64,000 bases of DNA from Microbotryum silenes-acaulis. Lineage: Eukaryota; Basidiomycota; Microbotryomycetes; Microbotryales; Microbotryaceae. The notes below the pieces were generated by a model that saw only the letters and a list, made by a program, of their open reading frames with translations, ran no database searches and was not told where the DNA came from. The translations under genes and the position numbers were made by a program. The stretch covers positions 1,178,001 to 1,242,000 of the forward strand of contig QPFY01000005.1 in assembly GCA_003665825.1 (NCBI GenBank). Reading direction: 5' to 3'. Positions 12,462 to 27,154 of this stretch are shown here, one piece after another (position 1 is the first letter of the stretch; each line of letters begins with the position of its first letter).

Positions 12462-13647
12462 TCCAGAATACGGTGCGAAGTGTGTGCCGAGCCACGTGAG
12501 TGGGGGTGAAGAGGACGACGGCGCGGGATCGCGAGCACGTGAGTTTTCCCAAATTGACCGAGTCAGGCCCGCTGAGCCGTGAAAGTCTGAACAGCGTCCG
12601 ACTCCAACGCCATGACTCGGTAAGAAGCAGCACGACACGGGCGGCTTCGGACGTAAAATTGAACAGCTCGGGATGTACTCTGGGCCTTGTTCCCGATTCC
12701 CCATCTCAGGAGCCGAATTTTTGTCGCATACCCGAACAGTCTTCGGTTTTGGTCGTCGTGGCTCGTGCCACTGAGTCCATTTGGGTCGCCATGTAGTACA
12801 CGAAAAGCACAAAAAATGTCACCTCTGACCAAATCGACGTCAAAGTTAACACGTTTTTGTAGCGAGCGCGGTTCAAAACTTGACGATGGCCAAGATTAAA
12901 AGGGGGGACTCGGACTCACTCCCGTCGATCACGTTAGCGCGCTCAGGAGGGCCGTGGACCGTGCGATCGTGATCGCTGCGAAGAGGCCAAGGCACCGACT
13001 ACCTGCTCCTGTCTCTCTTGCCAACCCCACCCCCCCTCTCTCTCTGGCTCTTGCCACCCGCATACGACAAGTTCTCCCTGCACCCCCCAACTACCCACCA
13101 CACCCCACGTGGAGAAGTGTAACAAGTGCTCACCGCTCGACCTCGTTCGCACTCTTGCTGGCGCAGGCTCTCGGCTCCCGCATCGGTCGCACCAGTTGCA
13201 CCAGTCGCACCGTGACCTTGCCGCCTCCTCCCGCCAGCCAATTCGTGCTTCGGAGTTGGCCCCAATAATCCCCCACTGCGTACCTCTCAACCTACACCGC
13301 TCGATGCCTTTTTCATACACCATCCTCAAACTCAACCTTGATTTTCGGATATTGAACTGAATAATTGAACATCAAGTGGCTCGCCGACCGCACTAGCTAG
13401 CTCGGCTTCTCTCACACCTTCCGAGATCCGTGGGCCTCGGCACCACCACCGCCACGAACTCGATATAAGCCACCCACCGCTTCCCACTCGCACCTCGCAC
13501 CGGGCAGGTCTCATTTTCCAGCTCACCCTACGATACGCTTTCAACGCAAGTAATTTGTCGTATCACACCACTACTCAACCATCAAACGCACCGGCGAACC
13601 ACCTCGCATTGCGCCACCACCCACCGCCCACCCGAGCGCTCTCCGCC
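12462..13647. promoter_or_regulatory. Divergent intergenic region between SLH1 and the acidic-protein gene
   Basis: 1.19 kb between the two start codons. Contains a C/T microsatellite-like run near 13026-13045 and C/A-rich stretches near 13080-13110 and 13440-13460. No gene or clear TATA box was recognised in it. ORFs here are short and lack family similarity. Confidence 0.45.
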
Positions 13648-16600
13648 ATGGGAACCAAGACGAGTGAGTGCGACCTCTTGTGACCCTGAACGTACTCTCT
13701 GGGCAGTGCGCTTGTTCCACTCGATGCCACGGATACGTCTCGTGGCGCGGTCCACCGCACGAGCTCCGAGGCCCAGTCGTCATCTTGCGAAACGACGATC
13801 ACGCTCGTCCTTCGCACCGCTAGCCGCCCAACCCGAGACAATGGACTCGGCGCTCAACTAGCTCTGCTCGATGCATGCGGCGCGACCCGCTTGCACCAGA
13901 CTCATGATCTTTCAAGTCACTGACGTTCCGACCCCGTCTGTGTGACACTGCAGCACTCCCAGGGTCCTTGCACGCTTCGTCGTCCTCGCATCCCCCCACC
14001 ACCAACAAGCTTGCCTTCTCATCATCTCCCTCCGCATCCCGCAAGTCTTCCCACATCCTCATTCTTGACGACTCTTCAGACACATCCTTGCTCTCATCGG
14101 AGGATGGCGACTCGGACGACGACGATGCCGTGGTTGTCACCTCGGTCGGTGATGCTGAAATTTCCGCTCCGAGGCGCGACGGGAAGGGCTCGACCAACGA
14201 CGGCGTCGAAGATGTCTGCCTCGCATGTCGCGGCGAATGTCAATGCGGAGGAGCCAGAGGCGATCCCGTTTTCGTCTCGCCTCTCGGGAACCATGGTAGC
14301 AGTAGCCGCGGATCGAGTCCGACTTCGAATGGCAAGGGTCATCCGAGATTCAGTGGCAAGACCTTGACGGGCAGTCCGGCACCCGCTTCGGCCAGGGGGT
14401 CCCCTGAACTCGGCGAAATTCCGAACCGACAACGCGAGGATGCAGTTGACGAGAGCGAAGAAGAAGGGGACGACGACGACGACGACGATATCGGTCGCCC
14501 ACGCTTGGAACTACAAAAGATCCACAACTCCCACATCGCCGCCTTGCCCGCGACCTTGCCACCTCTACCCATCCTACCCACCCTATTCACCAACAAGGCC
14601 GCTTCACCCTCTTCAAGGGCGACGTCTCTAAAGCCGACACCTTCGCCACCTTTGGTCTCTACCAGCGGGACATCCACCCGCATTTGCTTTGGAACGACGA
14701 CCCCTCAACGCCTGACGCTTCGGCAGGTTCTTGCGCTCTCGGCGAAAGAGGCCGAGTCCGCTTCTGCGTCCGCTCAGTCGTCCGTCGATGGCGATGCTTT
14801 GGACGACGAACGGTATCGCAAGATTGCGGATGCTCGAGCTTTGATGAAAAGTCAGGACCCCGATTTGTCCGACCTCTCTGGCGAGGACGATGATGACGAT
14901 GGGCCAGAGGACGTGGTCATGGACGAAATCGATACGAGAATGGAGAAGTCTGAAGAAAAGGCGCTGAGGAAAGAGATTGAAGAGAAGAAACGAAGGTTCG
15001 GCTCGGACTCGGATGCTAGATCGGAGGCAAGATCAGAGGCAAGAAGTGAGCGGAATAAGAACCCAAAGCCGACCAAGGTCGTTGAGGAAACCGAGGAGGA
15101 TGTCGCCGCGGCTTGGGAGGCGAACGTCGAGGCATTGAATCGAGTACGCGCGAGAACGCTGGGCGAAGTGAAAGGCGGAGTCGTCGCGGCTGACGCGAGC
15201 ATAGAAATTGACGAGGATGACGAGCTCGGCGTCACAGACCTACCTATTGTTGGAGGGTCAGGAGTCGTCACGTGGTCCGACTATGAGGATCTGGACGAAT
15301 TCGAAACGATCGACACCACCGACGAAGAGGACGCCAACATCGTTATTCCTCGCGAAGAAGAACACATCGAAATCCCGGAAGAACAAGAAAAGTCGCTCGC
15401 CATGGATCTCGAAGAGGAGCTCGAGGAGTTGCTGGCCATCTCAGAGTCCGTCGTGGGGCCGATACGGCATGACGAGCTCGAGTCGGGGGACATGTGGTTC
15501 GAAGCCGTCAGCGACGTCGAGGCTGATGGAGGAGCCACGGCTGACGTTGAAAATGACGGCGATAGTGACGATGACGACTCGGATGACGATGACGACGAGT
15601 CGGTTGAAGGCGGCGAGACGCTGCTGTTCGTCGACGGTATCGAAGGATGGACGACTGCTGCTGGCGCCATGGCTGCTTTGCGACGGCGTGCCGAATCGGG
15701 CTTTGAATCCCACGACGACGAAGCCGAGACCGACGATGACGAAGATGAAGACGGCGAAGAGGACGACGATGACGACGACATCGACCTCTTGGAGCTCGAC
15801 GATGACGGTGGCGAGACGACCGACTCGATGGCTTCGGATGCGCTTGTCACTCGATTTGGCGCGCCGTCTCGAAAGGTCGCTGCGGACTTTGATGACGACT
15901 CAGGCGAGTCGACCGACAGCGATCCAGAGGCATTCAAGTCGTCGAATGCGGTCGCTTCCACCTCTTCAGTTGTTCTGACTACGGAAGGCGACGCCAAAGG
16001 GAAGGAGACGAGCGATGGAAAGGGCAAGGATCCCGCCGAACCTTCTCCGCGCGCCGTCCCGCAAGACGCCACCACACCGCAGGCGCCAGCGATGGGCGTT
16101 TTTGTCGCCAAGCGAAAGAACCGATCTACAAAGAAGGCGGTCAAGGTCGTTGTTATCGATGCGTCGACGGCTCTTGTTCCCAGCCCGTTCTCAAGAGCGA
16201 GGAAGTCTCAGGTACGTACTGTCTGCAAGCATACTTCTCCTTTTCTGTTCTGATGCTGACGAGGCCGCATTCGTAATCACAGCTCGATCGACTCACGCGT
16301 ACTACGCGAGCAGACTCCAAGGTGTCGACGTCGACCGGCTCGATCTCGGGTGAAACGGTCGAGGCCGAGGTGGAAATCGAGGTAGAATTCGACCTCGACG
16401 AGCTGCTCAACGACGAGCTGCTCGACTCTCTCTCCCCTTCCTCCGCGACGTCCGTCTCTACCCTTCCTACCACAGGCGAAAAAGTCAAGTCGACCTCGAA
16501 AGGTCTCTCCGACTTCGCGCGATGGTCTCGCGTTCCCATTGGTGCCTTCCGTTCACGGACGACGCCCCACCAAGTCGCCTTCAATTACGACGAGTTCGAT

Positions 16601-16837
16601 CTGGTCCATGGCGGCACGGCTCGAACGACCTTGTCTTCCCCCGGTGTCCCGAACTATTCCACCAAACGAAGCGTCGAGAAACGAATGTTGACGTCGCCCG
16701 TCATGGGACCTTCATCGGTCTCGGCCAAGAATGGAAAGAAGAAAGGTAACAACGGCCACGGCAACAAACGACCCAAGCTTGGACATAACGCGATCTCCCC
16801 CTTTGTAGCCGCCCCGAAGAACAGTCCGTGGTTGTAG
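13648..16837 (+). CDS. Acidic, largely disordered nuclear-type protein, possibly CRF1/Ifh1-like
   Basis: Three exons, 13648-13663, 13954-16211 and 16283-16837, give about 942 residues. The first exon holds only five codons plus one base (MGTKT); intron 13664-13953 is long for this genome. The protein is low-complexity: several Asp/Glu runs around residues 45, 160, 300 and 520-640, a Cys cluster (CLACRGECQCG), repeated RSEA units and a Lys-rich C-terminus (KNGKKKGNNGHGNKRPK) that looks like a nuclear localisation signal. The only conserved-looking segment is near the end, FARWSRVPIGAFRSR followed by FNYDEFDLVHG. That and the acidic body recall the fungal CRF1/Ifh1 coregulators of ribosomal-protein genes, which bind a forkhead FHA domain. 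This is a resemblance from memory, not established; the alternative is an uncharacterised basidiomycete protein. Confidence 0.7.
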
Positions 16838-17522
16838 AGTATCATGACGAGCCTCCCTCTTTTTCTGTCGCGCTTTCGATTCTTCGTTTGTTTATCACCC
16901 TTTTTCTGCTCTGCTCTCTCTTGCCCTTTGGAATGTTGCTTTTACAACCTCTTCAACTCGATGATCAGTTACCCCGCAGCGCAGCAAATGTAATGGGTTG
17001 CCGCTGGGCTATGTCTATCCTTTTGCCCTCGACCTCTCACTCGCCAAACTTGGAGAGCCGCCCCCTTGGACTCGCGACTGTTTCTTGAGTCCTAGGGCGA
17101 GCGGGAAAAGCAGCTTTTGGCGAAATACCCGCGCTCCTCGCCTCGCCTCGCCTCGCCCGCCCGCCTCGCCCGCCTCGCCCGTGGCGCGCAAACGAGAGCG
17201 CCCGGTCGAACGATCTTGACCTCGATGTTTTGCTTGCGGTCTATTCTTCGAATAGATGCATCGATTACGGAAAGAAATCGAATTCTTCAAGAAGAGTTGA
17301 CATCAAGCTTGTTAATTCATTTCGTGGCCCCTCGGCCACTGCGGCGGCGAGACAACTTAACCACCTGATCTGAGAAACTAGACTACAATGCACTCGGGCA
17401 AGAATGGGTACTACTAAGAGAAAATGTTCCGCAAAAATCGAGTCACATTAAAGAAGAAGACTCTTAAAAGAAGTAAAAGTGTCCGGTCCGGTTCAAGAGG
17501 GGTGTCCAACCGCTGCCTCCGC
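16838..17522. other. Convergent intergenic region
   Basis: 685 bp between the 3' ends of the acidic-protein gene and AXL2. It contains a short CCTCG/CCCG-rich tandem repeat (17137-17181). No gene recognised. Confidence 0.55.
17137..17181. repeat. CCTCG/CCCGC microsatellite
   Basis: Four tandem CCTCG units, then interleaved CCCGC and CCTCG units, about 45 bp. Simple-sequence repeat in a 3' intergenic region. Confidence 0.7.
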
Positions 17523-20500
17523 TCAATAACTGATGATCCGTAATTCACCCTGAGGTTCCTCGCCCTCGGGGTACGTCAATGATTCTGGTTCTCGCTCAGC
17601 GACTGGTTTGAGTGGAGATAGAGGTGACAGACAGGGTCAGGATCGAGGGTCTTACAGAAAATCAAAAGAAAAGTGAGACAAACAACTGACCTTCAATCTC
17701 GTACCGCGCGACGACTCGTTCCTGCTCCTCGACGAGCTCGTCTGAATGACGACTGTCCCTCGGTTGCGAGCGCTCGACGATCAACTGCACGTGGTGCAAC
17801 AATGTTCGTCGCAATCAGCACTATACTTCATGCTCAAGCCAATGTCTCACAGAGCAAAGCGACTCACGATCGGCAAGACTCCAGCATTTGCTCTCCTAGC
17901 GCACCCACTAACTTCCTTGGTCCCCGTCTCATCGAATGTGATCCACCCGGGCAAGCCCTGACGGTTCCCGTTCGTATTCCCAGGCGGGTCAAGGTACGCC
18001 TCAAACTCGGTCGACGAGCTCGAATGCCGCAATGGCAACGGAACGTGGAATCTGAAAGGTTCGTTGATGTTGACTTGGACTCTGATGGGATCGACGGGGA
18101 GAGGGGGTACGCCATCTTCGTCGAACATCCCTAGGTTCGTTCGGGACGTCGAGACGGAGTAGATAGTACTTGTCCCCGATAGAGAAGAAGGGTACCGCCA
18201 CGTACTGCCTGTACCCGGTGTTGTAGGAGAGAGGGCGAAGGGCGAATTTGCGACCGTTCCTGGGATCAGTCGTACACTATCGACGCGTCCTCGTTCGGTG
18301 TACTCCGAATACGTCGAAGGCGTGATTGACGGTCGACCTTGATGCGTGGTTGCCATCGAGTCCCTCTCATCAAGGTAAGGGTAGATGACCGCACTGATTG
18401 TTATCGAATCGTTGGACGGCGGTTCATACACCGCACTCACGGGTCGAGCTGACATCTGAGTACCCCCTGCCGTGGTGTAGACAGCGGCCGATTCATCGGC
18501 ATCCTCGATCGCCGAGTTGCGGTTGCCTGCTGTCCCTCGTAACGCCGTTTGTGACGAGTAGGAACTGCCGGCTTGTGAAGACGACGAAACGCGGCGTCCT
18601 TGAGTGAAGGGTCGAACTTGAGGTGGAGGAAGATTTTGCGAAGAAGCGAACGAGGCGTCGCCTAGCGAGGCATCGGTTGTGTCTCTCGGTACTGGGTGAC
18701 CACTCGAGCCACTGGAAGGAGGGAAAGCCGACTCCCCTGACGAGTTCGTATGCGAAGCCACGAGACGAATCCCTGTCGCCGACGTGGACTGGCTCTCATC
18801 GGAAGATCCGTAAAGCTGACGACTTTGCGACGGCGAAGATGATCCCATCGAGGAGACCGAATCGTTCGCAGCATGTACCGCGCTCGATGTCCGCGGCGGA
18901 GCACTGATGACAAGGGCTTGAAAATCTTTTCGTTGCTGCGGAACTGAAACGCGCGGCTTGTTCGCGCACTCTGGACCCGCTCGGTGGTGCCTCGAATCAC
19001 GATCCGATTCCGAGTAAAACAGCGAGGATGACGCTCCCGAGGCCCATGTCGATGATCGCTCGAGGTAGGACTCGTCCCTCGATTGCTCGGACAGGTCCGA
19101 TGACAGCCCGTCGTTTCGGCTCGTTTGACTCGGATCAGAGCCCGAATCGTCAGCGTGCCGTCCAGCCGCAACAGGAGCGGCGAACGGATCGTGGTGTCGC
19201 ATGTCGACAATGTCATGGTCGTTAGGCCGAGCTCCGAAGTACTGTCGCCGTCCATCCTCATCCAATGCCAACGAGGATGACGAGGCGCCGAGCCCCAACC
19301 CCCGCAACGAGTTTTGCTGTGCCACGATCGGCAACGAGATGTCGGCCTTGTTCGTCGCCGGCTGCGAAGACGAGGGCCTAAGTATCCCTGTCGCACTCCT
19401 GAAGATCCCCATCAGATCAAAGCGTCTCATCACGTTGGGCGAGGAAGACTTGACTATGGCCGCTGCGCCCGCGAATCCACCTAGCTGCGTCGGCGAGGCC
19501 GATTGCACCGTCCTCGGCGACAACTCCTCCATCCCGCCCGGCAGAACGACGGGAGCCGCCCAAACGCGTTGTTTCTCCTCGTACTGCGGTCCTTGCGGTC
19601 CTTGCGTTCCAACCTTTTCATCCTGTCGCTTCTCGAACGAGGTCCTCCCCTCGTACGTTGAGCCAACGATGGTCGACGACCTTCCCATCCGAGTGGACTT
19701 GAACGTCGTGGGTGTCGCCACGCCGAACGAGCGTCGATACATGTCCGAATAAGGTCGTTTCTTGTTCTTGCGACGCCACAGGCAAGCCGCGATGAATACC
19801 AGTAGGAGCAAGCCCAGGCCCAGTCCTAAACCCAATGCAAGTCCCAAGCGAGCGGCCCTCGATAGTCCCGAGGGGGATCCCGAATGAATCCCCGTTGCCG
19901 CTGCGGCGGAGGTAGCTGCACTCGTGCTCGTCGATGATGGAGACACGACAGCGAGGAGGAGGCTGTCCTGACTCGTCAGATTGAGCGTCTTTTCCACGGC
20001 CGTGAACGCGACCGAGACGTTCTGAACGGTCGTCGGCGCGGTCCCACTCAGGATCAAGGTCCGGGGGTCGAATTGCGCCCATTGCTGAGCTGACGAGGGA
20101 CTCATGATGGCCGAGTAGGTCGCGGTCGTACTTGTCGCGATACTTGAGAGGTTCTGCGAGAACGTCTGACCCGCGGCGAGTTGGATAGACGAGGGCGTCG
20201 AGTTCGAGAACAGGGACGCATAGATCGCCATCGACACATTCGTGGCCAGCGTGCCGTTGTCCTGATCGGTGAGGAGTACGGGGATGGTGAAGTTCTGCGG
20301 GGCCATTAGGGTCGAAGGCACCGTTCCCGAGATGGTCTGCGTCGACGCATCGTAAGTCAAGAATAATGTGTTGGTGAGGTTGACGTTGATCGACGTCAGA
20401 TTGGCGGTCGTGACAGAGGCGTTGTCGATGCGCAGACCGTCGAATTCGAAGTGGTACGAGACCCTGCTCGAAGGCGTGGTTCGGATAGGCGCCAGATTCT

Positions 20501-21314
20501 CCTCCATCGTCAGGATGTGCGTTCCTACGCGGAATACGAGCGTCTGCTGTACATCCCCATATCCGAAATAGTTCGATCCATACGTGACGATAGAGTAATC
20601 ACCCGGTGTCGAGGGCGCCACGCCACCGAAAGTGACGGTTCGGTTGTCGAACTTCAACCAGCTCGGCAACTGGGTCGTCCCCGCCGCATAAGAGGTGTAG
20701 TAGATCTGAGCGTACTGGTTCGTCTGGTCCTGGAACGTGTATTGCTGGAAGCCGAGCGAAAAGGACCAACTCGGTGGCACCTTGAGTGTGCCATCGGGGA
20801 GAAGACTGGCTCCTCCTCCTCCGGCATAAGCCGCCGAGGACAGTTGTTTCGAGAAGGGCAAGAAGACGTCCGGGCCAGGATCCGTGACGACGAGTAGTGT
20901 GAAAGCGTCCGTCGCTCCACTGGCTACACCCGTGACATTGGCCATAATCGTTACGGCGTGCGAGCCCACGTCCCTCGTTCTCGGATTCCCTGAAAACGTC
21001 GCCGAAGCGGAATCAAAGTCGATCCAACTCGGCAGTGACCTCGACGTCAACGTCAAAGTCGACCCCGATGAAGCGTTGAACGTCCCCGGCAAAATTGTCC
21101 ATGAGTAGGCCACGCCGACTCGAGCGACGGGAGGTCGTTGAGCTTGCAGAGGGTAGACGAGCTGCGGTGCCGAAGGAGCGGCGAGGACGGAGTCGAGGAA
21201 GGAAGAGAGCACGGCAATGAAGGTGACGATCCCGATCGCGGTCATCAAGAAGGTGTTCGGGGAGCGTGTTCGTCTGTTGTCCCCGAGGCGAGGTATCGGA
21301 ATGGGTTTCGGCAT
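17523..21314 (-). CDS. AXL2: AXL2-like polarity receptor with cadherin-like repeats
   Basis: Single-pass plasma-membrane protein; the yeast homologue marks the axial bud site and interacts with septins. Exons 17868-21314, 17691-17784 and 17523-17602 give 1,206 residues. Order: signal peptide ending near residue 45 (VLSSFLDSVLAAP); several dystroglycan/cadherin-type repeats, each with a LPSWIDFD- or AQFDPRTLILSG-like core, across about residues 50-470, with many N-glycosylation sites; a Ser/Thr/Ala linker; a Leu/Gly-rich membrane helix near residue 500 followed by WRRKNKKRP; and a roughly 570-residue Ser-rich cytoplasmic tail. The tail ends with another repeat-like unit, FRFHVPLPL then LPGWITFDETGTKEVSG then ERVVARYEIE, completed only by two small 3' exons. 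Assignment rests on architecture; binding partners are inferred. Confidence 0.82.
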
Positions 21315-22524
21315 GGTCGTGGAAGGCGCTAGGTCGGGCCGATGATGACTGCGCGGCGCACACGCGCGGTTTCAAAGGGGGTGCTCTCACGCGTCGAGCG
21401 TGAGGGAGCGTGCGTCGGAGTCCGAAGTCCGAATGCCAAGTGCTGTGGCGAGTGGTGACTAGGGAGAGAGAGCTTCGCTGGTTCTTACTGGAGTACAGAT
21501 GAGAGAAGGCTTCCACGTCATGAGTGATCGTCTCAAGCCAAGGGATGGGTGCCTGGTGTGGTGATGCTGCGAAACTCACGCAACGGAGTGCCGCACCGTT
21601 CAAACGGACGACGACGACAACGACGATGACAGGTGCCGACTTGCAACGACACTGCAGGCCTAGTAGACTACACATGAAGTCGATCATGAGCATCAGAAAA
21701 TATCCACATCCCTCAACCATGTCAAATCACGTGTCATCACTCACCTTTACTTCGCAAGCTGCCCAAGTGCGTCCACTGAGATCCTAGGAGCTCGTGCGGG
21801 TCCCTGCTTGCACGAGACGCGTCCGAGCGGGTGAGAGTGCGACGCGACAAAGGGGGATCGGGCGCGCTAGAGTCGATTGGAGAGCGGGGGTCGACGATCC
21901 AGCGTCGTAAGGGAGTGATGTAGCGAAAGGGCGAAAGGCTTGCACCTGGCAAATAACGACGCAAGTCACGAGAGCGATACAGTCGATGCAGGGAGGTCTG
22001 AGGGAAGGAAAAGGGTCGAGCATACGGTGCGCTTCAACTCTTCAGCTCGGTGTGCTTGTGGGGGTGAGGCCGCGCCGTTAACGGACTCCGCGCACTGCGC
22101 TGACCGACACGTCCGAGCCAAAACTTGTTTCTTCGAAGGACAGTCACATGGGTGACGGGTCTCAACGGTTCACGCAGGCTGAACAATGTTGCTATGCTTG
22201 GCACAGCTTGCAACCCCAGTGGCTCACTCTACAGCTCTACTAATTCCTCTCCTGATGTAAATGCCTTGTGTGACCGGCCTCGTGACCGACGTCGAATTTA
22301 GTCGACGCAGGGTCGTGCGGCGCGACGCGTCTCGAGCACCGGGGGCGGGCCCCTTCTCGGTGTCCAGCTCACATCTCTCCTCGACAGGTGTTGAAGGAGC
22401 AAACCCGACTCAAAATATCACATCTAAAAAAGTAAAAGAAAAGAGCAAACGTAGACCACCGGGAGAGCGTTGGTGTGCGCGCGCCTTTGTGCTGTTCCTA
22501 CACACAAACCCAAAACGGGAATAC
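21315..22524. promoter_or_regulatory. Intergenic region upstream of AXL2 and downstream of IDH1
   Basis: 1.2 kb holding the presumed AXL2 promoter (right of 21314) and the IDH1 3' flank. No recognisable gene. The ORFs that cross it have no family similarity. Confidence 0.45.
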
Positions 22525-24596
22525 TTAAGCGACGGCCTTGAGGACGGCGGCGGTGAATTCGGTGGTTTTGCTGGAGAGTGGTCGAGACGAGTATCAGTAC
22601 GCTGTACGTTCACAATACTCCGTGCGAAGTATCTTCTTACCCCTTGCCTCCCATGTCGGGGGTCTTGACCGTTCCGTCAGCGATGACCTTGTACACGGCA
22701 GCGGCGATCTGGTTGGCGTGGTGGTCAAGACTGTAGACCGACCAAAGATAAGAGCATGTATCAGTCTCGGGGAGCATCCAGTATACGCTCACGGGGCTTA
22801 TAAGTACTGACCCGAGGTGACGAAGCATCATGGTGGCGGAAAGAATCATGGCGGAAGGGTTGGCGACGTCTTGGCCCTCAATGTCCTGATGGGAGGCAAG
22901 CCATGCGCGAGAACATCTGATCAGCACTTCGCTCACGCGCATTAGACAGGGCGACTCTTCTCTTGACTTACCTTGGCAACGTGCCTGCATCCGGGCTCGA
23001 AGAGAGCGTAGTCCTGGAGGGAGCGACCGAAAACCAAATCAGCACCCTGTGAAGCACCCGCAGTTTCACCGAACTCACTCGTCCAATGTTGGCACCGGGG
23101 ACGATACCGGGTCCACCGACGGTAGCCGCACCGATGTTGCCCAAGATGGAACCGTAGAGGTTAGGCAAGACCATGACATCGAATTGCTGACAAAGCGTGA
23201 AACAGGTTATCAGGAACTGAAGATCGTCCGACGACGTCATCGCGCATGGACTTACTTGGGGTCGCGAGCAAGCTTGCATCGAAGCGTTGTCGACGATCAT
23301 GTCGTTAAACTTGATGCCCGAATCCTTGTATTCCTCGGCAACCTGGCGACATGTGTTGAGGAACAAGCCATCGCCGAGCTTCATGATGTTGGCCTTGTGC
23401 ACGCACGTGACGGTCTAGAGGCGCGGTCAAAGATCGCTTGAGCATGCGCAGTTTATGAGGAGGGCCGTGCGTGTATAGCAGAAAGGACTGACCTTGCGGT
23501 TGTTCTTGATGGCAAAGTCAAAGGCGAATCGTGCGATGCGCTCCGACTTGGCTCGGGTCATGATCTTCAGACTCTCGACAACACCGGGCGAGGACTGTAG
23601 AGAAGAGGACGTCAATCGGTCTGGAGACATTTTGAATGCACCCTTTGCGCCACGCTCCACTCACCTGGTGCTCGAGACCCGAGTATTCGCCCTCGGTGTT
23701 TTCACGGATGATGGCAAAGTCGACATCCCTGTGGCGGGTGGGGAAACCGGGGACGGATTTGCACAAGACGACGGAGGCGTAAATGTCGAGTTGTTGACGC
23801 ATGGCGACGTTCCATGAGGTGTGGCCGGAGCGCTCGACAGGGGTGTAGAGGATGCCTTTTGAATGCAGTGGTTTATGTATGAGCATCCGTCGTGGGGATC
23901 CTGATCCGCATCGCCGCCCAGCTCACCCTTGAGTCCGACCTTGTTCCTCCTGAGCGAGTCCATGGACCTCTTGAAGAGGGCGGCATCCTGCGAGGTGGCG
24001 CCCGAGATATCGAATCGCTCAAACTCGACGGGGACGTTGAGGTGCTGTAGGGATGGATCGTGCGTCGACGGCGTATCAGCACAGGTGAATCGAAAGGGAT
24101 GCAGAGCCGCTTTCGCGAAGGAGCGACGACTGATCTGATCGACTGGATCGACGACTGACCTCGAAGATCTCCTCGACGGATTGGGTGATTTCCTTTCCGA
24201 TACCATCACCGGGGATCAAGGTAACCGAGTAGACACCGCCGTACTTGGTCGGCAACTGATGAGCGAGAGTGAGAGAAGGGGGGCAAGTTAGTTGAGAGAA
24301 GGCGTCGAGGCGAACGGATGAAAGAGCCTACTCTGGGGGTGGGTCGCTGGATGCTCAAACCAAGACTGGTGGCGGAACGGGTTTGGCCGATCTGCAGATA
24401 CGAATCGAATCGCAGTGTCAGTGAGTGTATCCCGCATCGGTTGAGACTGGCAAGCGGTGTGGATTGGAGCGACAATCGGGCGAGCGATAGGCAGGCAGCA
24501 GCGCGCGTTCGGCCGAGGCTGAGCAGTGAATGAGGAGACGACTGACCACGCGCGAGGAAGGTACGAGGACCTTGGCGCTGGGGAGGATCGACTGCA
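22525..24596 (-). CDS. IDH1: NAD-dependent isocitrate dehydrogenase, subunit 1 (mitochondrial, regulatory-type)
   Basis: Subunit of the mitochondrial IDH hetero-octamer that oxidises isocitrate to 2-oxoglutarate in the TCA cycle; in yeast Idh1 carries the AMP-binding regulatory site. Starts at ATG 24596 ([17 protein letters not shown]), with an Arg/Ser-rich presequence continued in the next exon ([20 protein letters not shown]). Core motifs: [54 protein letters not shown] and [20 protein letters not shown], then [18 protein letters not shown]. The [11 protein letters not shown] and NASMQ segments place it in the Idh1 group, distinct from the catalytic type. At least eight short introns. The last exon encodes [15 protein letters not shown]; stop at 22525-22527. 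Divergent from IDH2, 337 bp away. Confidence 0.93.
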
Positions 24597-24933
24597 TTGT
24601 GGAATAGGTGTGTGAGAGGTGGAAGGTATAGGGTGGACGAACAGAAGAGGGGCGCCGCCGCCGTGTGCGCAATTAGCGCTCCGCACCGTAGCGCACCAGC
24701 CTGCACCAGAGCGCACCGCACCGTAAACCGCGCGCTCGCAGGCAGTCGCAGGCCAAAGGCCGAGCCAAGATGGCGGCCTCGCAGTGGCCGCCTCGCAGCC
24801 AGCCGACCGACTATTAGTACGCCAGTAGTCTCCAGTATACTCCAGTATAGTACGCCCCAAAGTCAAGCCCGTTCGGCGCTCAGTAGTGTCCCCCCCCCCT
24901 AACCTCCTCCCTGCACCACCCTTCCTGCTCAAC
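24597..24933. promoter_or_regulatory. Shared promoter region between IDH1 and IDH2
   Basis: 337 bp separate the start codons of the two divergent subunit genes. The segment has short internal repeats: GCGCACC/GCACCAG units at about 24680-24725 and CCAGTA(T/G) units at about 24825-24852, plus a run of nine C just before the IDH2 leader (about 24890). No canonical TATA box was seen. Co-regulation is inferred from arrangement only. Confidence 0.6.

Positions 24934-27154
<2,221 letters not shown>

Noticed and set aside
15281..16144. 287-codon Ser-rich ORF on the minus strand
   Set aside because: It is the antisense shadow of GAC/GAT/GAG runs in the acidic-protein gene; it has no independent similarity.
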